Assembly: GCA_018222985.1 (NCBI GenBank)
Contig: JAAEZG010000007.1
Span: 1 to 64,000, forward strand
Reading direction: 5' to 3'
Source of the DNA: Gammaproteobacteria bacterium
GTDB taxonomy: Bacteria > Pseudomonadota > Gammaproteobacteria > Enterobacterales > Alteromonadaceae
DNA length: 64,000 nt
In this document: positions 13,803 to 21,661 of the stretch, one piece after another
How positions within the stretch are numbered: the first letter of the stretch is position 1
How the letters are laid out: the number at the start of each line of letters is the position of its first letter
Notes under the pieces: generated by a model
What the model was told of the DNA's origin: nothing
The model's input: only the letters and a program-made list of their open reading frames with translations
Database searches by the model: none
Program-made: the position numbers and the translations under genes

Positions 13803-15674
13803 ATGAGCTACCCACGAGAATATGAGTCATCGCTACAACGCACTGAAGCTTTTTGGCTGAAGCAGGCCGGCAATTTGCATTGGTTTAAGGAACCTAGTCA
13901 AGCGTGCACGCTGAAACCAAATGGTATGGCCGACTGGTTTGCGAACGGCGAGTTGAATATGTCGTTTATGGCGCTTGATTATCATGTGGACAATGGCCGT
14001 GGTGACCAGTTGGCGCTAATTTATGACTCGCCGGTAACGGGTAGTAAGGCAAGTTATACCTACCGGGAGTTGCGTGATGCGGTGGCCACTTTTGCGGGGT
14101 TGTTGAAGAAACAGCACGTGAAAAAAGGCGATCGGGTGGTGATTTATATGCCGATGATTCCGCAGGCGGCAATTGCCATGTTGGCTTGTGCACGTTTGGG
14201 GGCGGTGCATTCGGTGGTGTTTGGCGGTTTTGCGCCGCATGAGCTGGCGGTTCGTATTGATGATGCGCAACCGAAAGTGATTATTACCGCGTCATGCGGG
14301 GTGGAAGTGAACCGGATATTGCCGTACAAACCTATGGTTGATAAGGCCATTGAGCTGGCGCAGCATAAGCCAGCGAATGTGATTGTATATCAACGCACGC
14401 AGTGTCAGGCCGAGCTGCAGCCGCCGCGTGACATTGATTGGCAGCAAGGTATTGAAGGTGTCACGCCGGCTGAGTGTGCGGTGATGCATGGTTCCGATCT
14501 GTTGTATGTGCTGTATACCTCGGGCACTACGGGCAAACCCAAAGGAGTAGTGCGTGATACCGGCGGCTATGCGGTTGCGCTGAAGTACTCTATGGACGTG
14601 GTTTACGGCATTAAGCAAGGCCAAGTGATGTTTACGGCTTCTGATGTGGGTTGGGTGGTTGGCCATTCGTATATTGTGTATGGGCCTTTATTGGCCGGGG
14701 CGACCACCGTGCTGTACGAAGGCAAGCCAGTGCGTACCCCTGATGCAGGCGCATTTTGGCGGGTTTGTGCCGAGTATGGGGTGAATGTGTTGTTTTCGGC
14801 GCCAACGGCTTTTCGTGCGGTGAAAAAAGAAGACCCCGAAGGTAAATTCCTAGAACAGTATGATTTGTCGAAGCTAGAGCGTATTTACATGGCGGGCGAG
14901 CGTTTAGATCCGCCAACCTATGAATGGACGACGGAAATTACCGGCAAGCCAGTTTACGATCATTGGTGGCAAACTGAGTCGGGCTGGCCCATTTGTGCGA
15001 ACCCTGTCGGCATTGCTGAACACCCGATTAAACCAGGCTCGGCCACCTTGCCGTTGCCGGGGTATGACGTGCGAATTTTAGATTACAAAGGCGCTGAAGT
15101 GGCGACCGGCGAGCAAGGAGCCGTCGCCATTAAATTGCCGCTTCCGCCGGGTTGTTTAACCACAATTTGGGGCGACGATGCGCGTTTTGAGCAAGGTTAT
15201 TTGAGCGAATTTAAAGGCTATTACAGCAGTGGTGACGGTGGCTACAAAGACGACGACGGCTATGTGTTTATTATGGGACGCACCGACGACGTTATTAACG
15301 TTGCTGGACACCGTTTGTCGACCGGTGAAATGGAAGAGATATTAGCCAAAGACTCTGCGGTAGCTGAATGCGCAGTGATTGGCGTGCAAGACAGTTTAAA
15401 AGGCCAGGTGCCTGTGGGGCTAGTTATTACTAAAGATGGCGTAACCATAGCCGATAATGAATTAAGTGATCGTCTGGTACAGTTGGTACGCGACGAAATT
15501 GGTGCGGTGGCCTGCTTGAAGCGAATTCTGGTTGTGCCACGGTTACCAAAAACGCGTTCGGGCAAAATACTGCGGCGCGTGTTGCGTCAACTTGCCGATG
15601 GTGAAGAAGTGGTGGTGCCATCAACCATTGATGACCCCACCTGCATTGACGAATTACGTGAACGTTTGAGCTAA
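13803..15674 (+). CDS. prpE: Propionyl-CoA synthetase (acyl-CoA synthetase PrpE)
   Basis: 623-residue AMP-forming synthetase that activates propionate (or a similar short acid) to its CoA ester. Seen in order: the acetyl-CoA synthetase N-terminal segment, the AMP-binding signature YTSGTTGKPKGVVRD at about 236-250, the core motif YDHWWQTESGWPI, and the C-terminal Lys588 in KTRSGKILRR that drives adenylation and can be acetylated. The sequence is closer to PrpE/ACSS3 than to Acs by the VRDTGGYAVAL segment and its length. It is preceded by AAGGAA and stands outside any prp operon, so its role in propionate use is inferred from family. Confidence 0.9.
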   Translation: MSYPREYESSLQRTEAFWLKQAGNLHWFKEPSQACTLKPNGMADWFANGELNMSFMALDYHVDNGRGDQLALIYDSPVTGSKASYTYRELRDAVATFAGLLKKQHVKKGDRVVIYMPMIPQAAIAMLACARLGAVHSVVFGGFAPHELAVRIDDAQPKVIITASCGVEVNRILPYKPMVDKAIELAQHKPANVIVYQRTQCQAELQPPRDIDWQQGIEGVTPAECAVMHGSDLLYVLYTSGTTGKPKGVVRDTGGYAVALKYSMDVVYGIKQGQVMFTASDVGWVVGHSYIVYGPLLAGATTVLYEGKPVRTPDAGAFWRVCAEYGVNVLFSAPTAFRAVKKEDPEGKFLEQYDLSKLERIYMAGERLDPPTYEWTTEITGKPVYDHWWQTESGWPICANPVGIAEHPIKPGSATLPLPGYDVRILDYKGAEVATGEQGAVAIKLPLPPGCLTTIWGDDARFEQGYLSEFKGYYSSGDGGYKDDDGYVFIMGRTDDVINVAGHRLSTGEMEEILAKDSAVAECAVIGVQDSLKGQVPVGLVITKDGVTIADNELSDRLVQLVRDEIGAVACLKRILVVPRLPKTRSGKILRRVLRQLADGEEVVVPSTIDDPTCIDELRERLS

Positions 15675-15683
15675 ACGCAAGGG

Positions 15684-16655
15684 TTATAGCTCATCGGCAG
15701 CATCGTTTTCTGGGCGTTTCTTAGAACGTTTAGCGGTGCTGCTTTTTTTTGCCTGTTGCACCATCGCAAGCTTGGCATCATCGTCCCAGCTCTTAATGTG
15801 CAAGTCGCGCTGCGGAAACGGAATTTCAATGCCATATTCTTCAAGCGAGGTGTGAATTTCCCACATAAACGCGGCTTTTACTGCGCTTGGGCGGTTTACC
15901 GCTTCAGGCTTCAACCAGACGACCAGTTCAAAGTTTAACGAATTATCGCCAAACTCAGTTAGCCACACTTGGGGTGGGCGAAAGCTGCCGTCATCAAGGG
16001 TGTGAGGTACGCGAGCAGCCGCCTCTAATACGGCTTTGCGAACCAGTTCTTTGTCGGTGCCATAAGCCACGCCAAATCCAACTTTTAAGCGGCGAATTGT
16101 GTCGCGCATGGTCCAGTTGGTCACGCGCCCAGCAACAAACTCTGAATTCGGCACAATAATGTCGATGTTGTCGTTGGTGGTAATTATGGTGCTGCGAATA
16201 TTAATTTCTTTCACTTCGCCAGTAACACCCGACTCAAGCTCGACAAAGTCGCCAACTTTGAGGGTTTTCTCAAACAGCAGCATAATGCCGGCGGTAAAGT
16301 TACTGATGAGGTTTTGTAAGCCAAAACCAACACCGACACCTAAAGCACTGGCAAAAATTGCAAACTTAGTTAGGTCTATGCCAATAGAGGCCACGGCAAT
16401 GAGGAAACCGATAACCATCACCACATAATGGGTAATGCGGGTGAGGGCATACACCGACGACTGTGCCATGGACTTGCGATAACCAGCAATGCGGCGTAAG
16501 CCGTTCTGCAGCAGTCGTGAGGCAATATAGGTGACGATTAAAATAACCATCACGCGGAATACCGAGCCGTAAGTAATGGCTGTTTCGCCGACTTTAAATA
16601 GCTCGGTTTCTAGCCAACCGAACAGTTGGCCCACTTCAGTTAAAAACTGCTCCAT
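15684..16655 (-). CDS. Small-conductance mechanosensitive channel (MscS family)
   Basis: 323-residue inner-membrane channel that opens on membrane tension and releases solutes during hypo-osmotic shock. Three hydrophobic segments precede the pore helix ASALGVGVGFGLQNLISNF, followed by the MscS beta domain (GDFVELESGVTGEVKEI...TTNDNIDIIVPNS). The C-terminal tail is very basic (KKSSTAKRSKKRPEN). Its ATG lies six bases after the stop of the bacterioferritin gene, so it may be transcribed with the iron-storage genes, an unusual pairing. The end lies 9 bp from the convergent prpE stop. Confidence 0.92.
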   Translation of the reverse strand: MEQFLTEVGQLFGWLETELFKVGETAITYGSVFRVMVILIVTYIASRLLQNGLRRIAGYRKSMAQSSVYALTRITHYVVMVIGFLIAVASIGIDLTKFAIFASALGVGVGFGLQNLISNFTAGIMLLFEKTLKVGDFVELESGVTGEVKEINIRSTIITTNDNIDIIVPNSEFVAGRVTNWTMRDTIRRLKVGFGVAYGTDKELVRKAVLEAAARVPHTLDDGSFRPPQVWLTEFGDNSLNFELVVWLKPEAVNRPSAVKAAFMWEIHTSLEEYGIEIPFPQRDLHIKSWDDDAKLAMVQQAKKSSTAKRSKKRPENDAADEL

Positions 16656-16661
16656 GCAGAA

Positions 16662-17135
16662 TTATCCCATTTGTGCTTGTAGATAAAGCTGTAAGCCCAG
16701 TTTGTCGATCAGCTCAAGTTGTTGGCGCAACCAGTAGGCATGGTCTTCTTCGGTGTCGCGCAAAATGGTAATGAGCATATCGCGACTGACGTAGTCACCG
16801 GCGTTTTCACAGAATTTGATCACGCTGCGTAAGGTGCGCGCATTGCCATATTCAAGTTCCAGATCATTGGCCAACATGGTAGGCACATCGGCACCAATAG
16901 AGTGCGGTTCGCGGCCGTTCATGTTGGGCTTACCCCCAAGAAATAGAATGCGGCGAATAAGTAGGTCAGCGTGCCCGCGCTCGTCGTCTACTTCGTGATT
17001 AATGCGCTCATAGAGCTTATTTAAGCCCATGTCTTCGTAAATACGCGAGTGCGCAGTGTACTGGTCAATTGAGGTTAGCTCATAGGCGAGCAGCTTGTTT
17101 AATTGCTCAACCACAGCTTGATTATCTAAACTCAT
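16662..17135 (-). CDS. bfr: Bacterioferritin, ferroxidase-type subunit without haem Met
   Basis: 157-residue four-helix ferritin. All di-iron ligands are present: E19, E52, H55, E95, E129 and H132 (E. coli E18, E51, H54, E94, E127, H130). The residue equivalent to haem-binding Met52 is Arg53, so this subunit should oxidise iron but cannot bind haem. The neighbouring gene encodes the reverse combination. Mixed shells of two such subunits are known in Pseudomonas and Neisseria. The gene follows its partner by 21 bp in the same operon. Confidence 0.95.
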   Translation of the reverse strand: MSLDNQAVVEQLNKLLAYELTSIDQYTAHSRIYEDMGLNKLYERINHEVDDERGHADLLIRRILFLGGKPNMNGREPHSIGADVPTMLANDLELEYGNARTLRSVIKFCENAGDYVSRDMLITILRDTEEDHAYWLRQQLELIDKLGLQLYLQAQMG

Positions 17136-17156
17136 AACGGCTCCTTTAGGTACTGA

Positions 17157-17627
17157 TTAGCTATCAAGCTTGGTTTGCAAGTAATTCGCAACACCAATGC
17201 TGTCGATAAGATCAAGTTGCGTTTCAAGCCAATCTAAATGCTCTTCTTGTTGTTCAAGAATTTCGGTGAGCTCGTCGCGGCTCACGTAGTCTTGGGCATC
17301 TTCACAAATTTTAATGGCCGCACGAATAGCGAGTACATCTTCGAGTTGTACTTTTTTATCAAGCTGCAGCATTTCATGGGGGTCTTCGCCGATGAATAAC
17401 TTGCCGAGATCTTGCAGGTTCGGTAGGCCACCGAGAAATAAAATACGCTCAATAATGTCATCGGCGTGCTTCATTTCGTAAATAGATGCTTTGTAAATGG
17501 CGCTGTTGAGTTCGCCAAAACCCCAATTCTTGTACATGCGGGCATGCAAAAAATATTGGTTTATCGCGGTTAATTTGCGGGTAAGAACTCGGTTGAGCTC
17601 TTGCAGGACGTGGCTATCGCCTTTCAT
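17157..17627 (-). CDS. bfr: Bacterioferritin, haem-type subunit with lost ferroxidase site
   Basis: 156-residue bacterioferritin. It keeps Met52 (YEMKHAD), the axial ligand of the inter-subunit haem, along with E51, H54 and H130. Three di-iron ligands are replaced: Lys18 for Glu, Gln94 for Glu and Gln127 for Glu. It should therefore bind haem and conduct electrons from Bfd but not oxidise iron itself. The next gene encodes the complementary subunit. The start has AAGGAG nine bases upstream. Bfd is encoded 52 bp upstream. Confidence 0.95.
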   Translation of the reverse strand: MKGDSHVLQELNRVLTRKLTAINQYFLHARMYKNWGFGELNSAIYKASIYEMKHADDIIERILFLGGLPNLQDLGKLFIGEDPHEMLQLDKKVQLEDVLAIRAAIKICEDAQDYVSRDELTEILEQQEEHLDWLETQLDLIDSIGVANYLQTKLDS

Positions 17628-17679
17628 GTGTACTGCTCCTTACTGTTATGTTTGATAACAGCTTAAGCGTAGCACACCT

Positions 17680-17898
17680 CTATGGGCAAAAAAGTACTGG
17701 CAATAAAGTTTCTGATTTTAATCGTGCGTTGCGCTCGGCAACGGCGTCTTTGACGATGTCTTTTGCGCACTGGGTACAGCAGCCACACTGGCTTCCTACA
17801 CCATATTGCTGGCGTAGTTCGCGCATGCTGCTTAAGCCATCGTCGACAGCGCGACGAATGGTTTTATCTGTAACACCTTTGCATAGACAGACGTACAT
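17680..17898 (-). CDS. bfd: Bacterioferritin-associated ferredoxin
   Basis: 72-residue [2Fe-2S] protein. The four cluster cysteines C4, C6 (CLC), C38 and C41 (QCGCC) match E. coli Bfd. It docks on the bacterioferritin haem and reduces the core so that stored iron is released. It is the first gene of the iron-storage cluster (bfd, two bfr genes, perhaps mscS) and has a Fur-like site directly upstream, which fits its known induction on iron starvation. The C-terminal tail (LLPVLFCP) differs from the E. coli protein. Confidence 0.95.
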   Translation of the reverse strand: MYVCLCKGVTDKTIRRAVDDGLSSMRELRQQYGVGSQCGCCTQCAKDIVKDAVAERNARLKSETLLPVLFCP

Positions 17899-17923
17899 GA
17901 GTGACTCCGTTTGAATGTACCAC

Positions 17924-17951
17924 TAATGATAATACAAACGAGAATGATTCG
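17924..17951 (-). promoter_or_regulatory. Fur-like operator upstream of bfd
   Basis: Two overlapping half-matches to the Fur box are seen, TAATGATAAT and GAGAATGATTCG, within 30 bp of the bfd start. The match is partial, but the gene is a known Fur target in other bacteria. Confidence 0.5.
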
Positions 17952-17968
17952 CAAACAGAAAAGCGAAA

Positions 17969-18052
17969 GCGATATTAGCTATTAGATATCGGATATCCGC
18001 TAGATACCCGATACATCCGCTCTGATATCCGATATCTGATCGCTAATATCGC
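17969..18052. repeat. Dispersed GATATC-type repeat, copy 2 (long inverted repeat)
   Basis: A 29-bp left arm (17969-17997) and a 29-bp right arm (18024-18052) are inverted copies matching at 27 positions, separated by 26 bp. The arms contain TAGCTATTAGATATCGG. It lies just after the 3' end of the DUF3429 gene and before bfd. Related shorter copies are at 13683-13716 and 54463-54563. Confidence 0.75.
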
Positions 18053-18060
18053 CCTTGTTT

Positions 18061-18507
18061 TTAAAGGCTAATGATGAGGAGGATGATGTGGAGGGCGGTG
18101 ACGGTGAATGTTAGGCGACCGCGTAACTCCAGGTACCAGGCGTGTGTGCTGAGCTTGCGGCGTTCGTAGTTCAACCAGAACAGGTGCAGCAACGCGAGAA
18201 TGCTAAGTGTGGCTAGGGTGATATCGCAGGTTAGTGGTAGGTTGTGAAATACCAGCGTGGCGATGGCCGCAATGGAGGGAACCATGCTCCAGTGAAGTGC
18301 GCGGCTGTGGTTGGTGTCGTCTGAGCGCATAACCAGCCCCCAATGAATACCACCGAGAAAACTAAAGATAATTGCGCTGTAAAGAATAAAAATCTCAATG
18401 GCAAGCGGCGCCCAAAGGTCGAGTAGCGCCGCTACAGTAAGCCCAATAAACGGCAGCAAGCCGAGAAAGCCGAGTCGTTGCGCCGTGTATTGAGTGTTTA
18501 AATTCAT
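18061..18507 (-). CDS. DUF3429 family membrane protein
   Basis: 148-residue inner-membrane protein with about five hydrophobic segments and the family hallmark SFLGGIHWGL (about 49-58). The function of DUF3429 proteins is not known. The ATG overlaps the stop of the Ca2+/Na+ antiporter gene by four bases, so they are co-translated and may act together, but no more can be said. A long inverted repeat follows its stop codon. Confidence 0.8.
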   Translation of the reverse strand: MNLNTQYTAQRLGFLGLLPFIGLTVAALLDLWAPLAIEIFILYSAIIFSFLGGIHWGLVMRSDDTNHSRALHWSMVPSIAAIATLVFHNLPLTCDITLATLSILALLHLFWLNYERRKLSTHAWYLELRGRLTFTVTALHIILLIISL

Positions 18508-19478
18508 GCCATAAATCCTGTTTGAATAAGGTAAAGGGTGTAGCCAATATAACAGGCCACAAAAATACCGCCATGAATACGATTAATGCGGTTTGGTCGC
18601 TTGTTAGGGCGAAACGCAAAAATGAGCAGCATGAAGGTTAAGCCGGCCATGACTAACCAGTCGCGGCTTAACACGAGCGGCTCTAGGTCAATTGGGTGTA
18701 TGGCACCGGCAATACCTACCACCGCTAGCGTGTTAAACATGTTGGAGCCGATAACGTTGCCCAACGCGAGGTCGTGCTCGTTTTTACGTACCGCAGCAAT
18801 TGCAGAGGCAAGCTCTGGCAATGATGTGCCTATGGCAACCACAGTTAAACCTATAATTAAGTCACTAACACCAAGCGCGGTGGCGATATCAACGGCGCCC
18901 CACACCAATATACGCGAGCTAACAATAAGCAGGATCAAACCAATAACCAACCACATGACAGCGCGCCCAAGAGGCATACTATGGGCTTGAATTTCTTGGT
19001 CGAACTCTGTGCTTAGCGTGTCTTCTTTACCGGTCATGCCTTGGTAAATGCTCCAGCCCATGTAAAGCGCGAATACAGCTAATAGAATCCAAGCTTCAAG
19101 AGCCGTAATAACGCCGTCTACTAATGGCCAAGCAACCAAAATGGTAATGGCGATAAGAATAGGCGCTTCACGTTTTAACACTTGGCTAGCCACCGCAATT
19201 GGTGCTAACAATGCGGTAATGCCTAAAATTAAGGCAATATTAGTAATGTTCGAGCCAAAGGCGTTGCCTAAGGCAAGCCCTGGGTTACCTTGTGATGAAG
19301 CAAGGGCTGACACCACCATTTCTGGCGCGGAAGTACCAAAACCAATAATGACCATACCGATGAGTAATGCTGGCATGCCTAAGTGATTCGCGGTGGCGGC
19401 AGCGCCTTCAACGAATTTATCAGCGCTCCAAACCAGCAGAGCTAGGCCAAAAATAACGGCCAAAATGGGCAATAACAT
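18504..19478 (-). CDS. Calcium/sodium antiporter (CaCA family, YrbG-like)
   Basis: 324-residue inner-membrane protein with ten or so membrane helices. The two ion-binding alpha repeats are clear: GFGTSAPEMVVS in the first half and AIGTSLPELASA in the second, each followed by a GN.(I/F)GSN motif (GNAFGSNITN and GNVIGSNMFN). These define Na+/Ca2+ exchangers of the CaCA type. It probably expels Ca2+. It is the first gene of a two-gene unit with the DUF3429 protein and is divergent from zntB. Confidence 0.93.
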   Translation of the reverse strand: MLLPILAVIFGLALLVWSADKFVEGAAATANHLGMPALLIGMVIIGFGTSAPEMVVSALASSQGNPGLALGNAFGSNITNIALILGITALLAPIAVASQVLKREAPILIAITILVAWPLVDGVITALEAWILLAVFALYMGWSIYQGMTGKEDTLSTEFDQEIQAHSMPLGRAVMWLVIGLILLIVSSRILVWGAVDIATALGVSDLIIGLTVVAIGTSLPELASAIAAVRKNEHDLALGNVIGSNMFNTLAVVGIAGAIHPIDLEPLVLSRDWLVMAGLTFMLLIFAFRPNKRPNRINRIHGGIFVACYIGYTLYLIQTGFMA

Positions 19479-19594
19479 AGTATTCCTTGGTATTTTTTTT
19501 GAAGTTGGTCAATATTTTAACGCGAATAACTAGGGCTTGTGAATTCAATATAGAAGCGACTAGACTGAAATCATTGCAAAAACGAGGAATTAAT

Positions 19595-20560
19595 ATGACG
19601 GACAAGCAGTTAGCACGCCCTGAATTTATGATCGATAGTTGGGACTTTAGCGCTCACCCAGCGCAAGCTGTGGTCGAAAACTTTCATGAGCGGCAGCATT
19701 GTTGGTTCCATTTTCAGCGAAACTTGCCCGGGTTATCAGACTGGTTATTTGATGCAGGAATTCCGCAACCTGTTATAGAAGCGGTGCTTGAAGAAGACAC
19801 GCGCCCACGATTTGACCGCCTGACTGATGGCTTTATTTTAATCTTGCGCGGTGTCAATTTAGGCGAGGGGGCACAACAAGAAGATATGGTGAGCTTGCGC
19901 TTGCTGTATTTCAAAGGAAACTTATACACCTTTCGTAAGCGCCCTGTGGCTTCGGTACAAGTTGTGCAGCGCATGCTTGAAGCGCAGCAAGGGCCGGAAA
20001 ACCTAGCTGACTTTTTGTTGGTTTTAGTGGATGAAATGACCAACAAAATTGAGCAACTTCAAGACCTCATTGAAGCAGAAATGGAGCGGTTAGAAGATGA
20101 CGAACAAGGCACGACCGCACAACGTCAACGTGATTTAACCATGCTGCACCGGCGATTGTTAAAGCTAACCCGCTTTGTGCGCCCACAGCTAACTGCGTTA
20201 GACCGCCTAGCGGCTGATGCGCCGAAGTGGTTTGATGCAGAGTGGATACAGTGGCTAGTTAACGAGCGGGATAACACCCACCGCGAACTTGAAAATATGG
20301 AGATGTTGCTGGAGCAAGTGTGGATGCTTCGAGAGCATTTGCAGCAAGACGTTGCGGAAAAGATGAATCGCAATACTTATTGGCTTTCCATGGTGGCTGG
20401 GGTGTTCTTGCCAATTAGTTTCTTAACTGGCTTATTCGGCATAAACATTGGCGGGATGCCAGGCGTAGACGATGACCGCGCCTTTTGGATTTTTAGCGCG
20501 GCTTTAGGTGTTATTGCCGTGGTTGAATTTTTGCTGTTACGCCGACTTCGCTTTTGGTAA
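19595..20560 (+). CDS. zntB: CorA-family zinc transporter ZntB
   Basis: 321-residue membrane protein: a large acidic cytoplasmic domain, then two C-terminal helices. The channel signature is GIN (282-284, in LFGINIGGMPG) as in ZntB, where CorA has GMN. ZntB carries Zn2+. The open frame extends upstream, but GAGG ten bases before ATG 19595 and the typical MTDKQ start decide. Its last 24 bp overlap the convergent fbpC gene. Confidence 0.9.
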   Translation: MTDKQLARPEFMIDSWDFSAHPAQAVVENFHERQHCWFHFQRNLPGLSDWLFDAGIPQPVIEAVLEEDTRPRFDRLTDGFILILRGVNLGEGAQQEDMVSLRLLYFKGNLYTFRKRPVASVQVVQRMLEAQQGPENLADFLLVLVDEMTNKIEQLQDLIEAEMERLEDDEQGTTAQRQRDLTMLHRRLLKLTRFVRPQLTALDRLAADAPKWFDAEWIQWLVNERDNTHRELENMEMLLEQVWMLREHLQQDVAEKMNRNTYWLSMVAGVFLPISFLTGLFGINIGGMPGVDDDRAFWIFSAALGVIAVVEFLLLRRLRFW

Positions 20561-21661
20561 TACGCTAGGTAACGGCTGTACCGTTGGGGCTTGATCATGA
20601 AACCCTGGCAATTCGCAGTGATCAGCGGCAAACACCACTAAGTGATCAAATTCTGGGCGCAGGCCAATGTCACTGCCGACACTGAAGCCTTCATGAGATG
20701 GGCTTAAGGTAAGAATTTCAATGCCGCTGGGTAGCTCTACCGTGTACAGATTATGAGCCCCGCGAAAACCGCGTGCTTTAATCGTGCCGCGCAAACGCGA
20801 ATTATCATCTGGCACCACATCGTCGGGGCGCACTAAGAAACTTACCGGGGTGCCGGCGGCAACTTGTTGCAAACTTGGGTGCTCAAGCATACCTAATGGC
20901 GAGGCTAGCGAACCTTCGGTATTCACGGTGCCTTGCAACAACACACCATGGCCAATAAAGTCGGCCACTAGCTGGTGGCGTGGCTGGTGATAAAGCTGAT
21001 AGGGCGTGTCCCACTGTAATAATTCACCTTGATACATCACCCCGGCTTTGTCGGCCATCGCAAAAGCTTCTTGTTGGTCGTGCGTGACTAACAGCGCGGT
21101 AATACCTTCTTTTTTCAAAAGCTCGCGTACTTCAACGGCTAAACGCTCGCGTAATTCGGCATCTAAACTGGAAAACGGCTCGTCAAGCAGCAACAACCCC
21201 GGTTTTGGGGCCAGCGCACGCGCAAGAGCAATACGTTGTTGTTGGCCGCCCGATAATTCGTGCGGAAAGCGTTTGTGATAGCCTGGCAAGCCGACCCGAT
21301 CAAGCAATTCGTCAACCCGTTGCCGACGTTCTTGCGAGGAGGCTTTGCGCATGCCAAAACTAATGTTGTCGGCCACGTTTAGATGCGGAAACAGCGCAAA
21401 GTCTTGAAATACCATACCTACACCGCGTTTTTCAGCTGGCAGCGTATAGTTGTTATTGGATACTTCGTTGCTGTCAATTTGAATGCTGCCGCTTTGCAGG
21501 TTTTGAAACCCAGCAATGGCGCGCAGCAAGGTGGTTTTTCCGCAGCCACTTGGGCCTAATAGACAGCCTATTTCGCCTTGCTCCAGCGTTAAGCTAACGC
21601 CACGCACAATGTGTTGCGCGCCAAAACTAATGTGCATTTTATTAAGCTGTAACCGGGACAA
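20537..21661 (-). CDS. fbpC: Ferric iron ABC transporter, ATP-binding protein
   Basis: 374-residue cytoplasmic ATPase of the FbpABC (AfuABC) type. Walker A GPSGCGKTT at about 36-44, Q-loop VFQDFALFPHL, signature LSGGQQQR, Walker B LLLLDEPFSSLD and the switch His in VTHDQQE are all intact, with a TOBE-like regulatory domain at the end (FLVRPDDV). It powers import of Fe3+ delivered by FbpA through FbpB. It overlaps fbpB by 20 bp and the convergent zntB by 24 bp. Confidence 0.92.
   Translation of the reverse strand: MSRLQLNKMHISFGAQHIVRGVSLTLEQGEIGCLLGPSGCGKTTLLRAIAGFQNLQSGSIQIDSNEVSNNNYTLPAEKRGVGMVFQDFALFPHLNVADNISFGMRKASSQERRQRVDELLDRVGLPGYHKRFPHELSGGQQQRIALARALAPKPGLLLLDEPFSSLDAELRERLAVEVRELLKKEGITALLVTHDQQEAFAMADKAGVMYQGELLQWDTPYQLYHQPRHQLVADFIGHGVLLQGTVNTEGSLASPLGMLEHPSLQQVAAGTPVSFLVRPDDVVPDDNSRLRGTIKARGFRGAHNLYTVELPSGIEILTLSPSHEGFSVGSDIGLRPEFDHLVVFAADHCELPGFHDQAPTVQPLPSVLPKAKSA

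Noticed and set aside
17969..18052. Could the GATATC repeat be a CRISPR array?
   Set aside because: There are only two arms, in inverted orientation, with one spacer; no direct repeats or cas genes.
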